Made by a program: the position numbers and the translations under genes. A stretch of DNA of 53,262 nucleotides from Acidimicrobiia bacterium (GTDB lineage Bacteria; Actinomycetota; Acidimicrobiia; Acidimicrobiales; AC-14), in contig JAHFUP010000001.1 in NCBI GenBank assembly GCA_023265025.1, forward strand, positions 93,792 to 147,053. The letters run 5' to 3'. Below are positions 7,233 to 16,327 of this stretch, piece after piece. The notes beneath the pieces are model-generated. The model was given only the letters and a program-made list of their open reading frames with translations, searched no databases and was not told the origin of the DNA. The number at the start of each line of letters is the position of its first letter. Positions within the stretch are counted from its first letter, which is position 1.

Positions 7233-8172
7233 GTTGAGGGACGCGCCGTGCTCACGGACTCGGTGGGTTATTGGGACGCACCGTCGATGGCTCGGAGCGC
7301 CGAAAACGCTGGCACCCGACGGCCGGAACGGGAAAGGCTGGGGCCGTGCTGACTGAAGCAGAGATCGGACAGTTTGTCGCCGACGGTTTCGTGGCGATCC
7401 GCGACGCAGTACCCAAGCATGTCGCCGCCGCGTGCGTCGACGTCGTCTGGGCAGAGCTGGGCGAACTCGGAGTAGAGCGTGAGGACCGGGCGACGTGGAC
7501 GAGGCCGCTGGTGTGGATTCCTTGCCCGGAGGGTGGCCCCTTCGTCGAGGCAGGGACGTCGCCGGTGCTGTGGAATGCCTACGACCAGCTGATCGGCCCT
7601 GACCGGTGGCCGCCGAGGCAGGGCGTGGGTGGTCACATCCCCGTGCGGTTTCCCGCCGAGGTGGACCCCGGGTACGCGGGATGGCATTTCGATAGCGGCA
7701 CGCCTCGGGGAGACAAGACGTGGGCCAGCGTGCACTCGCCCACCCGGGCCCTGCTGTCGCTGTTCCTGTTCACTGATGTGGGCGAGGACGACTCGCCCAC
7801 CCTCCTCCTTCGAGGTAGTCACGTCGATGTGGCTTCGCTGCTCGGAGGAGCTGGGGACGAAGGGCTGGAGTGGTCCTCGCTCGAGTCGCTCCTGCCGCCG
7901 GCCGCCTTCGAGCGGGAGATCGTGGCGGCCACAGGACCGGCCGGCGACGTCTACCTCTGTCATCCATTCCTCGTGCACCGGGCGTCGTGGCCCCATCGCG
8001 GCCGGATCGCACGGATCATCGCCCAACCGAGCGTCTGGCTGAAGGAGCCGTATGCGCTCGTCGACCCGCCGGCAGCCTCCCCTGTGGAGCAGGCGATCCT
8101 GCGCGGCCTCGGCCGCCCGTTGAGCACAAGGACGGCGGAATGAGCGACTACGTCGCCGTGAACCGGGCGAAC
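7233..8172 (+). repeat. Segmental duplication, copy 1 (PhyH gene with flanks)
   Basis: This stretch corresponds almost gaplessly to 29566-30506. It covers about 110 bp of upstream sequence, the whole dioxygenase gene (798 bp in both copies) and the first codons of the following methyltransferase. The copies are clearly diverged but remain alignable by eye across coding and non-coding parts, so they descend from one duplicated block, not two independent acquisitions. Confidence 0.85.
7346..8143 (+). CDS. Phytanoyl-CoA dioxygenase (PhyH) family Fe(II)/2-oxoglutarate oxygenase, copy 1
   Basis: A 265-residue protein of the PhyH superfamily. The metal triad is visible as the HFD in WHFDSGTPRG (about residue 110) and the distal His in FLVHRASWPHRGR (about 210); an Arg nearby (RIIAQPSVW) would hold 2-oxoglutarate. 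The substrate is unknown; family members hydroxylate small molecules. I chose GTG at 7346, the start shared with the second copy (29680), instead of upstream codons that are not conserved. The stop overlaps the ATG of the methyltransferase (ATGA), so the pair is probably co-translated and may act on the same substrate. Confidence 0.85.
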   Translation: MLTEAEIGQFVADGFVAIRDAVPKHVAAACVDVVWAELGELGVEREDRATWTRPLVWIPCPEGGPFVEAGTSPVLWNAYDQLIGPDRWPPRQGVGGHIPVRFPAEVDPGYAGWHFDSGTPRGDKTWASVHSPTRALLSLFLFTDVGEDDSPTLLLRGSHVDVASLLGGAGDEGLEWSSLESLLPPAAFEREIVAATGPAGDVYLCHPFLVHRASWPHRGRIARIIAQPSVWLKEPYALVDPPAASPVEQAILRGLGRPLSTRTAE

Positions 8173-8961
8173 TGGGACAGCCGGGTACCCCACCACGTCG
8201 CCGCGTACGGGCTGGAGCTGTTCCGGGATGACCCTGAGCACCTATCGGGCGTGGTGCGGTTCGACAGGCCGCGGCTGGGCAGTGTCGAGGGGCTCGATGT
8301 GGTGCACCTTCAGTGCCACATCGGGACCGACACCGTGTCGCTGGCCCGGCTCGGGGCGCGGTCGGTGACGGGACTCGACTTCTCCGCTCCGGCTCTGGCC
8401 GCCGCCGCCGAGCTCGCCGCTATGGCCGGCGTCAACGTCGACTTCGTCGAGAGCGAGCTCTTCCGAGCAGTCGAGGCGCTCGGGGCCGGTCGGTTCGACC
8501 TGGTGTACACCGGGATCGGAGCACTGTGCTGGCTCCCCGACGTTCGGCGGTGGGCCGAGGTGGTGGCGGCGCTGCTTCGCCCCGGTGGTCGGCTGTTCAT
8601 GCGCGAGGGGCATCCGGTGCTGTGGGCGCTTGACGATCCCCGGGCTGACGGTCTCCTGGTGCTCGCCTACCCGTACTTCGAGACCGAAGGCGTTCCGTTC
8701 AGCGAGCCAGTGAGCTATGTCGAGCATGCCGGCACCCTTGCATCGCCGGACATCGTCCACTTCAACCACGGGCTCGCCGAGATCATCACCGCGGTGATGG
8801 ATGCTGGTCTACGCCTTGTGGCCATCGAGGAACACGATTCGGTTCCGTGGAATCCACTCGGCGTCGCCATGGAGGAGATCGGCGGTGGCGAGTACCGGCT
8901 TCGTGAGGCGCCGGCACGGCTACCGGTCACCTACACGCTCCAAGCCCTCAAGCCGGTGTGA
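8140..8961 (+). CDS. SAM-dependent class I methyltransferase
   Basis: A 273-residue protein with a Rossmann methyltransferase core. Motif I is DVVHLQCHIGTDTVSLARLG (about residues 52-71), followed by the acidic strand VTGLDFSAPAL and the post-III motif LRPGGRLFMREGHP (about 145-158). The CHIGTDT form is typical of a family of small-molecule methyltransferases. The substrate is unknown. The ATG at 8140 overlaps the dioxygenase stop. The second dioxygenase copy keeps only the first ten codons of this gene (30474-30506), so the pair was once duplicated together and then lost there. Confidence 0.85.
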   Translation: MSDYVAVNRANWDSRVPHHVAAYGLELFRDDPEHLSGVVRFDRPRLGSVEGLDVVHLQCHIGTDTVSLARLGARSVTGLDFSAPALAAAAELAAMAGVNVDFVESELFRAVEALGAGRFDLVYTGIGALCWLPDVRRWAEVVAALLRPGGRLFMREGHPVLWALDDPRADGLLVLAYPYFETEGVPFSEPVSYVEHAGTLASPDIVHFNHGLAEIITAVMDAGLRLVAIEEHDSVPWNPLGVAMEEIGGGEYRLREAPARLPVTYTLQALKPV

Positions 8962-9080
8962 TGCGCTTCGGCCGTTCCCGCACGCCACCGCTAGCCGAAT
9001 AGTCCGGGCTGTCGCTCCCGTCGATGCGCAGGGCGGCCCGCAGCTTGTGTCTGCGGAGTTCGTGATGGATCCTCGGTACA

Positions 9081-10103
9081 GTGACCGCGTTGGACGGTCC
9101 CCTCACGGCGCTGGAGCATCTGGACGGCCCTGGTGTCCTGGCCGCGGCCGGGATCATCGTCCCACCAGCGTCTGTCGTTGCACAGCCCATTCGGAGCGGC
9201 AATGTCGTGATCCGCCTGGACACGGACCAGGCCACCTTCTACCTGAAGGCGCCAGCGAAGGACCTGGAACCATGGGATGACAAGGTCGAAGGGGCGCGGG
9301 CCAAGGTCAGTCGGGAGGCTGCGGCCGCCGAGTGCCTGCGCCGCCGCGGGGTGGCATCGATGGATGTGCTCGCCGTCGAGACAGGCGAGGCGAACGTGCT
9401 TGGTCGGCCGTACCTTCTAACCCGGCGAGTTCCGGGCAGGCAATTCACAGAGATTGTCCCGCGTGGGACGCAGGCAGCGTGGGAGGAGCCGCTCGAAGCC
9501 GTTGGTGCCTACCTCGCGTCCGTACACCGCATCGAATTCGATGCGGCCGGTTACGTGGTGTCCGCCCACGGCCCTGCCGGACCCACCCCTCCGGCGCCCG
9601 TCCGCTCGGCCCACACGCCCGAGGCCGCCCAAGACGAAGCGCTGCAGGACCTGGAGCACTTGCACGGGCGAGTCGACATCGGGCTTCTGCTCGACCTCGA
9701 ACATCGCTTTTCCTCGATGGCCGATGCCATTCGCGAGGAGTACCACCCACCGCGGTTCGTGATCGGCGGCTTCCATCCCGACCACCCCTTCCTCGACCGG
9801 ATGTCCGATGGCTTGTCCGTGGTCGGGTGCGTGGATTTGGAGGTCGCGTCCGGCGGACGGACCCTCGACGACCTCGTGACCTTCTCGACGGGAATGATGT
9901 TCCGCTTTGACGGGACCGTCCCGTGGTGGGAGCCACTGTTCGACGGCTACGGGACCGAGCCCTCGATCGAGTCAGTCCGCACGGCCCTCCTGGCGAGCTG
10001 TACGTACCTTTTCGGCGACTTGGCGGGCCTGCAGGCGACATACAGGGCGCTCATCGAGTCCACGACCTGGGGGGAACTCTTCAACGCTCATCGTCGTCAA
10101 TAG
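9081..10103 (+). CDS. Aminoglycoside phosphotransferase-like kinase-fold protein with altered catalytic loop
   Basis: A 340-residue protein of the APH/choline-kinase fold. N-lobe strand and Lys: ATFYLKAPAKDLEPW; alpha-C Glu region: VSREAAAAECLRRRGV; hinge: YLLTRRVPGRQF. The usual catalytic HGDxxxxN loop is replaced by IGGFHPDHPFLD at about residues 230-241, and the metal-binding IDF/IDW becomes VGCVDLE. The HGD Asp appears to be missing, so it may be inactive as a kinase or act on a different principle. The start is GTG at 9081, and it stands alone downstream of the methyltransferase with a 119-bp gap. Confidence 0.7.
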   Translation: MTALDGPLTALEHLDGPGVLAAAGIIVPPASVVAQPIRSGNVVIRLDTDQATFYLKAPAKDLEPWDDKVEGARAKVSREAAAAECLRRRGVASMDVLAVETGEANVLGRPYLLTRRVPGRQFTEIVPRGTQAAWEEPLEAVGAYLASVHRIEFDAAGYVVSAHGPAGPTPPAPVRSAHTPEAAQDEALQDLEHLHGRVDIGLLLDLEHRFSSMADAIREEYHPPRFVIGGFHPDHPFLDRMSDGLSVVGCVDLEVASGGRTLDDLVTFSTGMMFRFDGTVPWWEPLFDGYGTEPSIESVRTALLASCTYLFGDLAGLQATYRALIESTTWGELFNAHRRQ

Positions 10104-10350
10104 CAGAAAGGGGTGAGGCTGCCGCCGGTCGGCACTCCGATCCGGCGATCAGGGCGACCTTGGTGGACCGGCGGCGCTCGTGATTAGGGGCTACCCGGTC
10201 TGCGGACCCAGGTCGTGTCGAACGCAACGTGAAGGTGACGCACCCGCGGTCGATCCGAGGGTGTCCCCGCTCGATGATGGGTTGTCGGCCAGCTAGGGAA
10301 ACAGCGGCCGCACCGTCCGGTCAGGAGCGATCAGCGAGACGACCCGGCTC

Positions 10351-11316
10351 CTAAATCCCTCGCTCCTCGTCGAGGATTTCCCTGCACAAGTCGACGCACT
10401 CGTTGCAGATCTTGACTGCAGACCCGGAGGCGATCCCCCCGACGTGGGCTCGCTTCTTGCCACAGAAGCTGCATTTCGTCTCGGCCTCAATCGATCCGAC
10501 CGGGACCAGCTGGACGCGGTCGTTGGCACACTGCTCACCGACGCTCAGGACCTCATCGCTCAGGTCGATGCAAAGGTCGCAGATGTAGACGCCGGGACCG
10601 GCGATCAGCTTGCAGCCCTTACGTTGAGCGCGGCTGCAGAAGGTGCACGTCAGATCCGCCCGCGTCCGACCGGTCGGTTCTGCCGTTCCGCCCTCGGAGT
10701 CCTTTGTTGCCTCGTCGGCAGCGTCAGCGAGTGTGCTGTCGGGGCCCGATCCGCCACTGCTGTCGATGCGGTCGACCGAACCTCCCGAGTTCGCGATCGC
10801 GCGACGAATGCCCCTGCGCACCCACCACCTGGCATAGGTTGAGAATCTGAAGCCCCTGCGCCAGTCGAACCTCTCGACCGCATGCATGAGGCCGAGGTTG
10901 CCTTCCTGCACCAGGTCGAGAATGGGTAGCCCCGTAGCTCGATACTCTTCAGCGATCGTCACGACCAGACGCAGGTTCGCCTGGATAAGGGTTCTGTTGG
11001 CCACAGCACCGGCTCGGGTGATGGCGCGAAGCTCGCTCAAACCCTCGGCGGGAGGGGCCGATCCTTTCCCGTCTAGTCTCAGGCGGGCTTCCTTCGAAGC
11101 CTCGATCGCCCTGCCCAGGCGTACTTCGTCATCTCTACTCAGGGTTGGGTACTGCTCGATGTCTGCCAGATAGTCCTGGTAGAGGTTCCCAGACATGACC
11201 CACGTCCCTTCGGCATCGCGCCGCACCGTCGGCGTCAGGGCAGCACGACCTCGGCGCCTACCGTTCAGGATCTGCTTGACGTCGACGGATGTCAAGGACG
11301 GCGATGCCTCAACCAT
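10351..11316 (-). CDS. Sigma-70 region 1.2-2 protein fused to two ClpX-type C4 zinc fingers
   Basis: A 321-residue protein. Residues 43-77 resemble sigma region 1.2 ([21 protein letters not shown]). Residues 108-175 are a complete sigma region 2 with the core-binding and -10-melting motifs ([60 protein letters not shown]). After a Ser/Gly/Asp-rich linker (178-222) there are no regions 3 or 4 but two ClpX zinc-binding domains: Cys224, 227, 246, 249 and Cys282, 285, 304, 307, each CxxC-18 residues-CxxC, with [20 protein letters not shown] and [16 protein letters not shown]. The ATG at 11196 (residue 41) is an alternative start. Without region 4 it cannot read a -35 box in the usual way; the fingers may bind a partner, DNA or a ClpXP component (inference). 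Confidence 0.85.
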   Translation of the reverse strand: MVEASPSLTSVDVKQILNGRRRGRAALTPTVRRDAEGTWVMSGNLYQDYLADIEQYPTLSRDDEVRLGRAIEASKEARLRLDGKGSAPPAEGLSELRAITRAGAVANRTLIQANLRLVVTIAEEYRATGLPILDLVQEGNLGLMHAVERFDWRRGFRFSTYARWWVRRGIRRAIANSGGSVDRIDSSGGSGPDSTLADAADEATKDSEGGTAEPTGRTRADLTCTFCSRAQRKGCKLIAGPGVYICDLCIDLSDEVLSVGEQCANDRVQLVPVGSIEAETKCSFCGKKRAHVGGIASGSAVKICNECVDLCREILDEERGI

Positions 11317-11508
11317 CCCCTGAATCCGTCGTGAACGCCAACACAGCGGCGGCGCCCGTACTCGGCATCGGGAAGCCGGACCTGAGGTGCCTCACGATGC
11401 CGGCGTTGTGGGCGATGTGGCGGCGGCCGAACTGCCGTGATTATGGGACGTCGTCGTCGGGACTGCAGCTTCTGACCCCGCCGCTTGGGGGGGGGCGCTC
11501 GTTCGGGC

Positions 11509-12353
11509 TCAAGTGCCAGGAGCCGGGCGTCGGTTCCCGGGGCGGTTCGATTCTGCCCGGAGGACGTGGAGGTGGAACTCACCGTGCCGCCGCATCTCCG
11601 GAAAACGCGCCATCCCCCAGCACCACGTTGCGACCCGGGCACCGTTCAGGCGCCTGAGGCGCCGCAGCAGGTCGCCATCGACGTCGGAGAACCTCGAGCT
11701 GACCTCGGCGGACTGGAAGGCGAGGTCCCATTCGACGGGCCCGACACAGCAGCCCTCGAAGTCAATCCAGCGAACGCCCTGAGCGGTAAGGACTCGGTTG
11801 CCGTCGTGCGGCTCGCCGTGAAGTCGTTGGCGGTCGAGGTCGACTCCGTCGAGCTCAGCCAGGCCGGCGTCGTAGACAGCGCGGAGGAATCTCCGATCGG
11901 CCGGCGTGAGCGCGGCCATGACGGTGTCGTCGTCGAGCGCCAGTCGGGCCCGCAACAGGTCCGCCCGAAATGACGGCAGCTGCGTTCGGGTCCTTGCCAG
12001 CGCTGCGTGGAGTGCGGCCAGGGAGTGCGCCAGCGACGGGTCGGCCGCCGGTGCCTCCACGCGTTCGAGCCGCTCCCACAGGGTGACCACGAACCCGGTC
12101 GACAGGTGCTCGACTGGCTCCAGGCCCCGCAGGGGGACGGCGATGTCGGCTCCGAGGGTCGCCAGTTCGGACCCGAGGGCGTGCTCAAGTCGGACGCCGA
12201 GCTTCGAGGCGGTACGAGTTGCCACCTTGGCCACGACCGACGACGGCCGCAGCCAGACCACTGTGTTGTTCGTCTCCTGGAGAGCGCCGGCTCAGTCACC
12301 CGGATCCCGCAGGCCGTGCCCACCTCCACGGCAGCCTGCAGCGCTCGACTCAT
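11509..12353 (-). pseudogene. Aminoglycoside phosphotransferase-like gene with a frameshift near its 5' end
   Basis: The C-terminal 250 codons (from 12261) show the APH fold with an intact catalytic loop LHGEPHDGNRVL and the metal motif VRWIDFEGCCVGPVEWDLAF. The natural N-terminus (from ATG 12353, ALQAAVEVGTACGIRVTEPAL) lies in another frame. The two join if one C is restored near 12279-12284, giving EPALLQETNNTVVWL. So a single-base deletion separates start and body, unless the GTG at 12261 is used to make a shortened protein. It is convergent with nothing and stands alone on the minus strand. It could be a real mutation or a sequencing error. Confidence 0.7.
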
Positions 12354-12488
12354 TCACGAAGCGTCGCGCGGCACCGGTCGAAAACGCTGATCGGTCAGCC
12401 GGTGGGTCTGAATAGCTCGGCTCACCCATTTCGGGCATGTTCAAGACTGTCGTTGACGGCGGCATCCGGCCCAGGCGGAATGGAGCTG

Positions 12489-12519
12489 TTGACCTTGCCC
12501 AGGGGTGAGGCCTCATGAT
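12489..12519 (+). promoter_or_regulatory. MerR-type promoter with 19-bp spacer, copy 1
   Basis: TTGACC (12489-12494) and CATGAT (12514-12519) are 19 bp apart, the over-long spacing typical of MerR-activated promoters. The spacer (TTGCCCAGGGGTGAGGCCT) is nearly the same as that in front of the paralogue at 14154-14184. The inferred start site leaves a leader of about 10 nt before the ATGATG at 12536. Autoregulation is likely. Confidence 0.6.
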
Positions 12520-12535
12520 CGTCGTCGTGGACGAC

Positions 12536-13484
12536 ATGATGACGATCGGTGACTTTTCCAGTCGCTGTGGGCTCTCGCCCAAGGTGTTACGGACCTACGC
12601 AGAGGCGGGCGTACTCGTACCGGCGCTCGTCGATCCGACCTCTGGATACCGGTACTACGAGCTCGCCCAGCTCGACCAGGCCGACACCGTGCGCCTCTTG
12701 CGACGAGCCGGCGTCGGGCTGGCCGACATCGGCCAGTTCCTTGCCGAGCCGTCGGCCAACGCGGTGGACGGCTGGGAGCGCTCGCTGACTGCGGAGACCT
12801 TCAGCCGACGTGGGGCGCTGGCCGAGGTGCGCTGCCGTCTTGGTGTCGGTCCCGAGAAGATCAGGGGCGCCACGGCGATCGAGGTGCATGCCGTGCGCGA
12901 CCTCGCCGACCTGAGGTCCGCCTTCGACCTGGCCGGCGCGCAGCTGCCCGAGCCGATCGACAGCGGGGACCACCGCATCGACGATCTTGTCGAGCGTTTC
13001 GCGACCGACCAGCCGCTCATGGTCGTGGCCACCGTCGAGGGGAATGTGGTCGGTGGTGCGCTCGGGTTCCGCAACGACAACGGCACGGTGACGCTGCGCA
13101 TCATCGGCGTGGTCTCTGCGTTTCGTCACCGAGGCACAGGCCGTCGCCTCGTCGAGCGGGTCGAGGCGGAGGCCCGGGCTCGGCGCCCACTCCGTGGCAC
13201 TGGGCACCGACGAGGCCGTCGGGTTCTGGTACCACCTCGGCTATACCCCGAACCTGCTGTTCCAGTGGGTCTACGACGCCGATCTCTTCGAGACTGAGAC
13301 CGATGCGATGCTCAACGGGCCGCTCGCGGGCCTGCACTTCTGGCGCTCATCGTTCAACGGCATCCCCCAGCTGTTCGTCGAGCTCGATGAGCCTCGCCTC
13401 GATCTGCGCCACGAGGTCCGGGAGGCGGTCACCGGGTGCCACGTCGGCTTCATGATGTCCAAGAGGTTCACCGACCGGCGATGA
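12536..13484 (+). pseudogene. MerR-family regulator fused to GNAT acetyltransferase, copy 1, frameshifted
   Basis: An N-terminal MerR helix-turn-helix (IGDFSSRCGLSPKVLRTYAEAG, then SGYRYYELAQL) is followed by a GNAT domain (VVATVEGNVVGGAL, GVVSAFRHRGTGRRLVERVE). The frame breaks at GGG 13176-13178. Removing one G restores ARLGAHSVALGTDEAVGFWYHLGY and the rest up to the TGA at 13482-13484, matching the intact paralogue at 14201-15151. The usable start is the ATGATG at 12536; the ATG at 12515 lies inside the promoter -10 box and is not conserved. As read, the protein would lose the acetyl-CoA-side C-terminus. Confidence 0.8.
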
Positions 13485-13673
13485 CCTGGAAAGGATCACC
13501 CGCGTGACCGGCGAACAGGGAGAGGAGATGCCGCTGGAGGGACTGTGGTTATCGGACGGGCATTAGAGACAAGACCCGCCTCAGTGCGAGATGGTCGGTG
13601 GTCCGTCGGCGACGAGACTGGAGCAGGTCATCATCCCCTCGTCGGCGACAACCTCATCCCTTAGTCTTCGCGA

Positions 13674-14012
13674 ATGACGAGCGGCGTCCATCATCTGTAT
13701 GTCGAGACTCGCGATTGGGCTGGAAGCCTCGCCTTCTGGGAGGCACTCGGGTTCCGCCTTGACGAAGGGTGGGGCGTTCAGCAGCACGACGGCGTCCTCT
13801 CGCCAGTCGATGGCAGTGGCCCGTACGTGTTCCTTCGACAGGCTCCAGACGACCAGGACGATCTGGCGCTCCAAGTGGTCTTCGGTGCGCGGGACCTCGA
13901 TCTGGTTGTGGATGCTCAGGGAGTGCTCGTCGATCGTCCGCGCTATTCGAGCGGCTGGGGACCGGACCTCCTGGACGTCCGGGACCCGGACGGCCGGCTC
14001 CTCACGATTTGA
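13674..14012 (+). CDS. VOC-family (glyoxalase/bleomycin-resistance fold) protein
   Basis: A 112-residue protein with the paired beta-alpha-beta-beta-beta units of the vicinal-oxygen-chelate fold: VHHLYVETRDWAGSLAFWEALGF at the start and a C-terminal GWGPDLLDVRDPDGRLLTI, where DPDG is the usual turn before the last strand. His6 could be a metal ligand. Such proteins act as glyoxalases, thiol transferases or antibiotic-sequestering proteins; the ligand here is unknown. It sits between the two MerR-GNAT paralogues and may be a cargo gene of the same duplicated unit. The ATG at 13674 is the only sensible start. Confidence 0.82.
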   Translation: MTSGVHHLYVETRDWAGSLAFWEALGFRLDEGWGVQQHDGVLSPVDGSGPYVFLRQAPDDQDDLALQVVFGARDLDLVVDAQGVLVDRPRYSSGWGPDLLDVRDPDGRLLTI

Positions 14013-14153
14013 GAGGATCACGGCGGGTGAGGCGCCATTCGGTGAGGTCGTGCTCGGTGCACCCGTCACCGGCGGTAGATGACAGGCAGACCGTCAGAGC
14101 TCGTCCGGTCTTATGGGGCAGCAGGTGCGGGAAGGAGGGGTTTCGCCAAAGGC

Positions 14154-14184
14154 TTGACCTTGACCAGGGGTTAGACCTCATCAT
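14154..14184 (+). promoter_or_regulatory. MerR-type promoter with 19-bp spacer, copy 2
   Basis: TTGACC (14154-14159) and CATCAT (14179-14184) are separated by exactly 19 bp. The spacer TTGACCAGGGGTTAGACCT differs in only a few positions from that of copy 1, while the surrounding sequence is less conserved. The leader to ATG 14201 is about 10 nt. The spacing conservation argues that the MerR domain of the downstream protein binds here. Confidence 0.62.
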
Positions 14185-14200
14185 CGGTGTCGTGGACGAA

Positions 14201-15151
14201 ATGATGTCGATCGGCGAATTCTCGAGCCGCTGTGGGCTGTCACCGAAGGTGCTGCGCAGCTATGCCGAGGCCGGCGTGCTCGACCCGGCCGCAGTGGACC
14301 CGGCAACCGGCTACCGCTACTACGACGCCGCCCAGCTTGAAGAGGCGGAGACCGTGCGGTTGCTCCGACGAGCAGGAGTCGGCCTAGCCGAGATCGCTCG
14401 ATTTCTTGGTGCACCGACGCTCGACGCCCTCGACGGCTGGGAGCGCTCGCTGATCGCGGAGACGCTGAGCCGTCGTGAGGCGCTAGCGCAGATTCGGTGC
14501 CGCCTCGGTCCGGGGCCGATGCGAACGAGAGGAGCGACTGTGATCGAGCTTCGTCCGGTACGGGACCCTGAGGAGTTGGCGACGGCCTTCGATCTGCTTG
14601 GCGCGCAGCTTCCCCAGCCCATCGACTCCAACGATTGGCGGTTCGACGACCTTGCCGACCGCTTCCCGGCCGACCAACCGATCATGGTCCTGGCCGCGGC
14701 CGATGGCGACGTCGTTGGCGGAGCGCTGGCGTTCCGGGAGGACAACGGAGCGGTGGCCCTTCGTATCGTCGGGGTCGTCGAGTCGTTCCGCCACCGTGGC
14801 ATCGGCCGGCGCCTTGTCGAGCGGGTGGAGACAGGGGCCCGGCTCCTCGCCGCTCACACCATGGCATTGGGCACTGACGAGGCGATCGGCTTTTGGTATC
14901 ACCTCGGCTACACGCCGCACCTGATCCTCCAGTGGGCGTACGACCCCGATCTCTACGAAGCCGAGTCGGAAGCGGTGCTGAGCGGACCGCTGTCCGGGCT
15001 TCGGTTCTGGCGCTCATCGTTCAACCAGATTCCACAGCTCTTCGTGGAGCTCGATGAGCCCCGCCTGGATCTGCGCCGGACCGTTCAGGAGGCGGTAGCC
15101 GGCTGTCACGTGGGGTTCATGATGTCCAAGAAGTTCCCAGCCGCTTCTTGA
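14201..15151 (+). CDS. MerR-family transcriptional regulator fused to a GNAT acetyltransferase, intact copy
   Basis: A 316-residue protein. Residues 1-70 are a MerR DNA-binding domain (SIGEFSSRCGLSPKVLRSYAEAGVL, TGYRYYDAAQLEEAETVRLLRRAGVGL). Residues about 112-240 are a GNAT domain with the acetyl-CoA loop RHRGIGRRLVERV and the strand MALGTDEAIGFWYHLGYTPH. The remaining 60 residues are shared only with the paralogue at 12536. The effector of the regulator may be the acetylated substrate, or the acetyltransferase may be regulated by its own promoter (preceding feature). ATG 14201 or 14204 could be used; no ribosome binding site is evident in the very short leader. Confidence 0.85.
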   Translation: MMSIGEFSSRCGLSPKVLRSYAEAGVLDPAAVDPATGYRYYDAAQLEEAETVRLLRRAGVGLAEIARFLGAPTLDALDGWERSLIAETLSRREALAQIRCRLGPGPMRTRGATVIELRPVRDPEELATAFDLLGAQLPQPIDSNDWRFDDLADRFPADQPIMVLAAADGDVVGGALAFREDNGAVALRIVGVVESFRHRGIGRRLVERVETGARLLAAHTMALGTDEAIGFWYHLGYTPHLILQWAYDPDLYEAESEAVLSGPLSGLRFWRSSFNQIPQLFVELDEPRLDLRRTVQEAVAGCHVGFMMSKKFPAAS

Positions 15152-15412
15152 GTCGGCGCTGTTGAGGGTCGTAGTCGCAATGCTGATGACTCGACGGATG
15201 TCGTACTTACAGGCCAGCCATGGAAGGCCGCGTGGATCGCCTGGCACCTACGTCACCAAGGCCAAGATCGGGGAGACGAGGGATGAGCGCCGGCCGGGGG
15301 CGGACAGCCCGGAGCCGCTCCTCCATAGTTCCCCAGGGCGGCTTCGTGTTTGCACGTCCCAGTAGAACGACGCGGATGGACTCTGCCGAGAACGTGGCGC
15401 CGACCTGCCGAC

Positions 15413-16327
15413 TCACCGGCCCATCAGGCGAACCGCGAGCTCAGCATTGCGGCGTCCGAAGTCGGCGTATCCGGCCGGCGTTCTCTCGACGTGACTGCGT
15501 GCGCTGGCCTCCGAACACCGGCGCTGCTGCCAACTGCAGACGCGGCCCCGTCGCATCTCGAAGCTGACGAGCACATCGTCGGCCCATCCGCAGATGGTCA
15601 TGTCCAGAGGCTCCCGCATGGCCAGCTTCTGCTCGGCGACCACCCATTCGATGGCCGCCATCTCGGCGTGCAAGCGGGCGGCCCGCTCGAAGGCGTGGGC
15701 CTGCGCTGCCTCGTCTCGTCGGCGCTGAAGCGCGGAGCGTATCGATGCCACGGCAACAGGGTCCCTCTCCAGGACGGCGCCAAGAGACCGGAGAAGCGCT
15801 TCGCGGTCTCCAGGCTCGACCCCGAGAACGCGCGCCATATCCCGGCCTGAGCCGGCGAGCGCCTCGGACGCATACGCAACCGGCAGCATTCGTCGGAGGC
15901 CGGACACGGCCAGTCGGACCTTGGTACCGCCCAGATAGGGGCCGAAGTAGAGGGCATCGGAAGGTGGGGGTTCGTGCACCATCGTGACCCCCGGCGATCT
16001 CGGGCCGCAGTCCAGCTTGATGAAGACATGCACCTCCTGGCCACCGATCGCTCGGTTCCAGCGCGGTCGTCGGAACTCGAGGAGGTTCCGTTCCAGCCAG
16101 GCCGCTTCATGGGCAGAATCACAGGCAACCCCTCGATCCGCGCGATCTGGGGCACCATCCGACCCAGCCGCTTCCGATCGCCGAGGTTGCCCCAGTAGGA
16201 CGCGACACGGGAGCGGAGGTTTGGTGGCTCGACCGAGATAGAGGGTCGTGCCGTTCTCTCCCCGGAACCGGTAGACGCCAGGCCTGACCGGCAGGAGGGC
16301 GACGGCTGTCGGTGGCTTGGCGGTCAC
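15413..16327 (-). pseudogene. Short UvrC/Cho-like GIY-YIG nuclease with two compensating frameshifts
   Basis: A GIY-YIG domain at the N-terminus (PGVYRFRGENGTTLYLGRAT) and AWLERNLLEFRRPRWNR are followed by a UVR motif (HAFERAARLHAEMAAIEW). The RNase H-like and HhH parts of full UvrC are absent, as in short UvrC homologues. Inside the nuclease domain the proper sequence (RSRVASYWGNL then MVPQIARIEG) is in another frame between an extra A at 16220-16222 (AAA on the minus strand) and a missing G at 16129-16132. The frame reopens afterwards, so a protein of normal length but with about 30 wrong residues would be made. The start is taken as GTG 16327 (ATG 16393 also possible). Confidence 0.65.
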
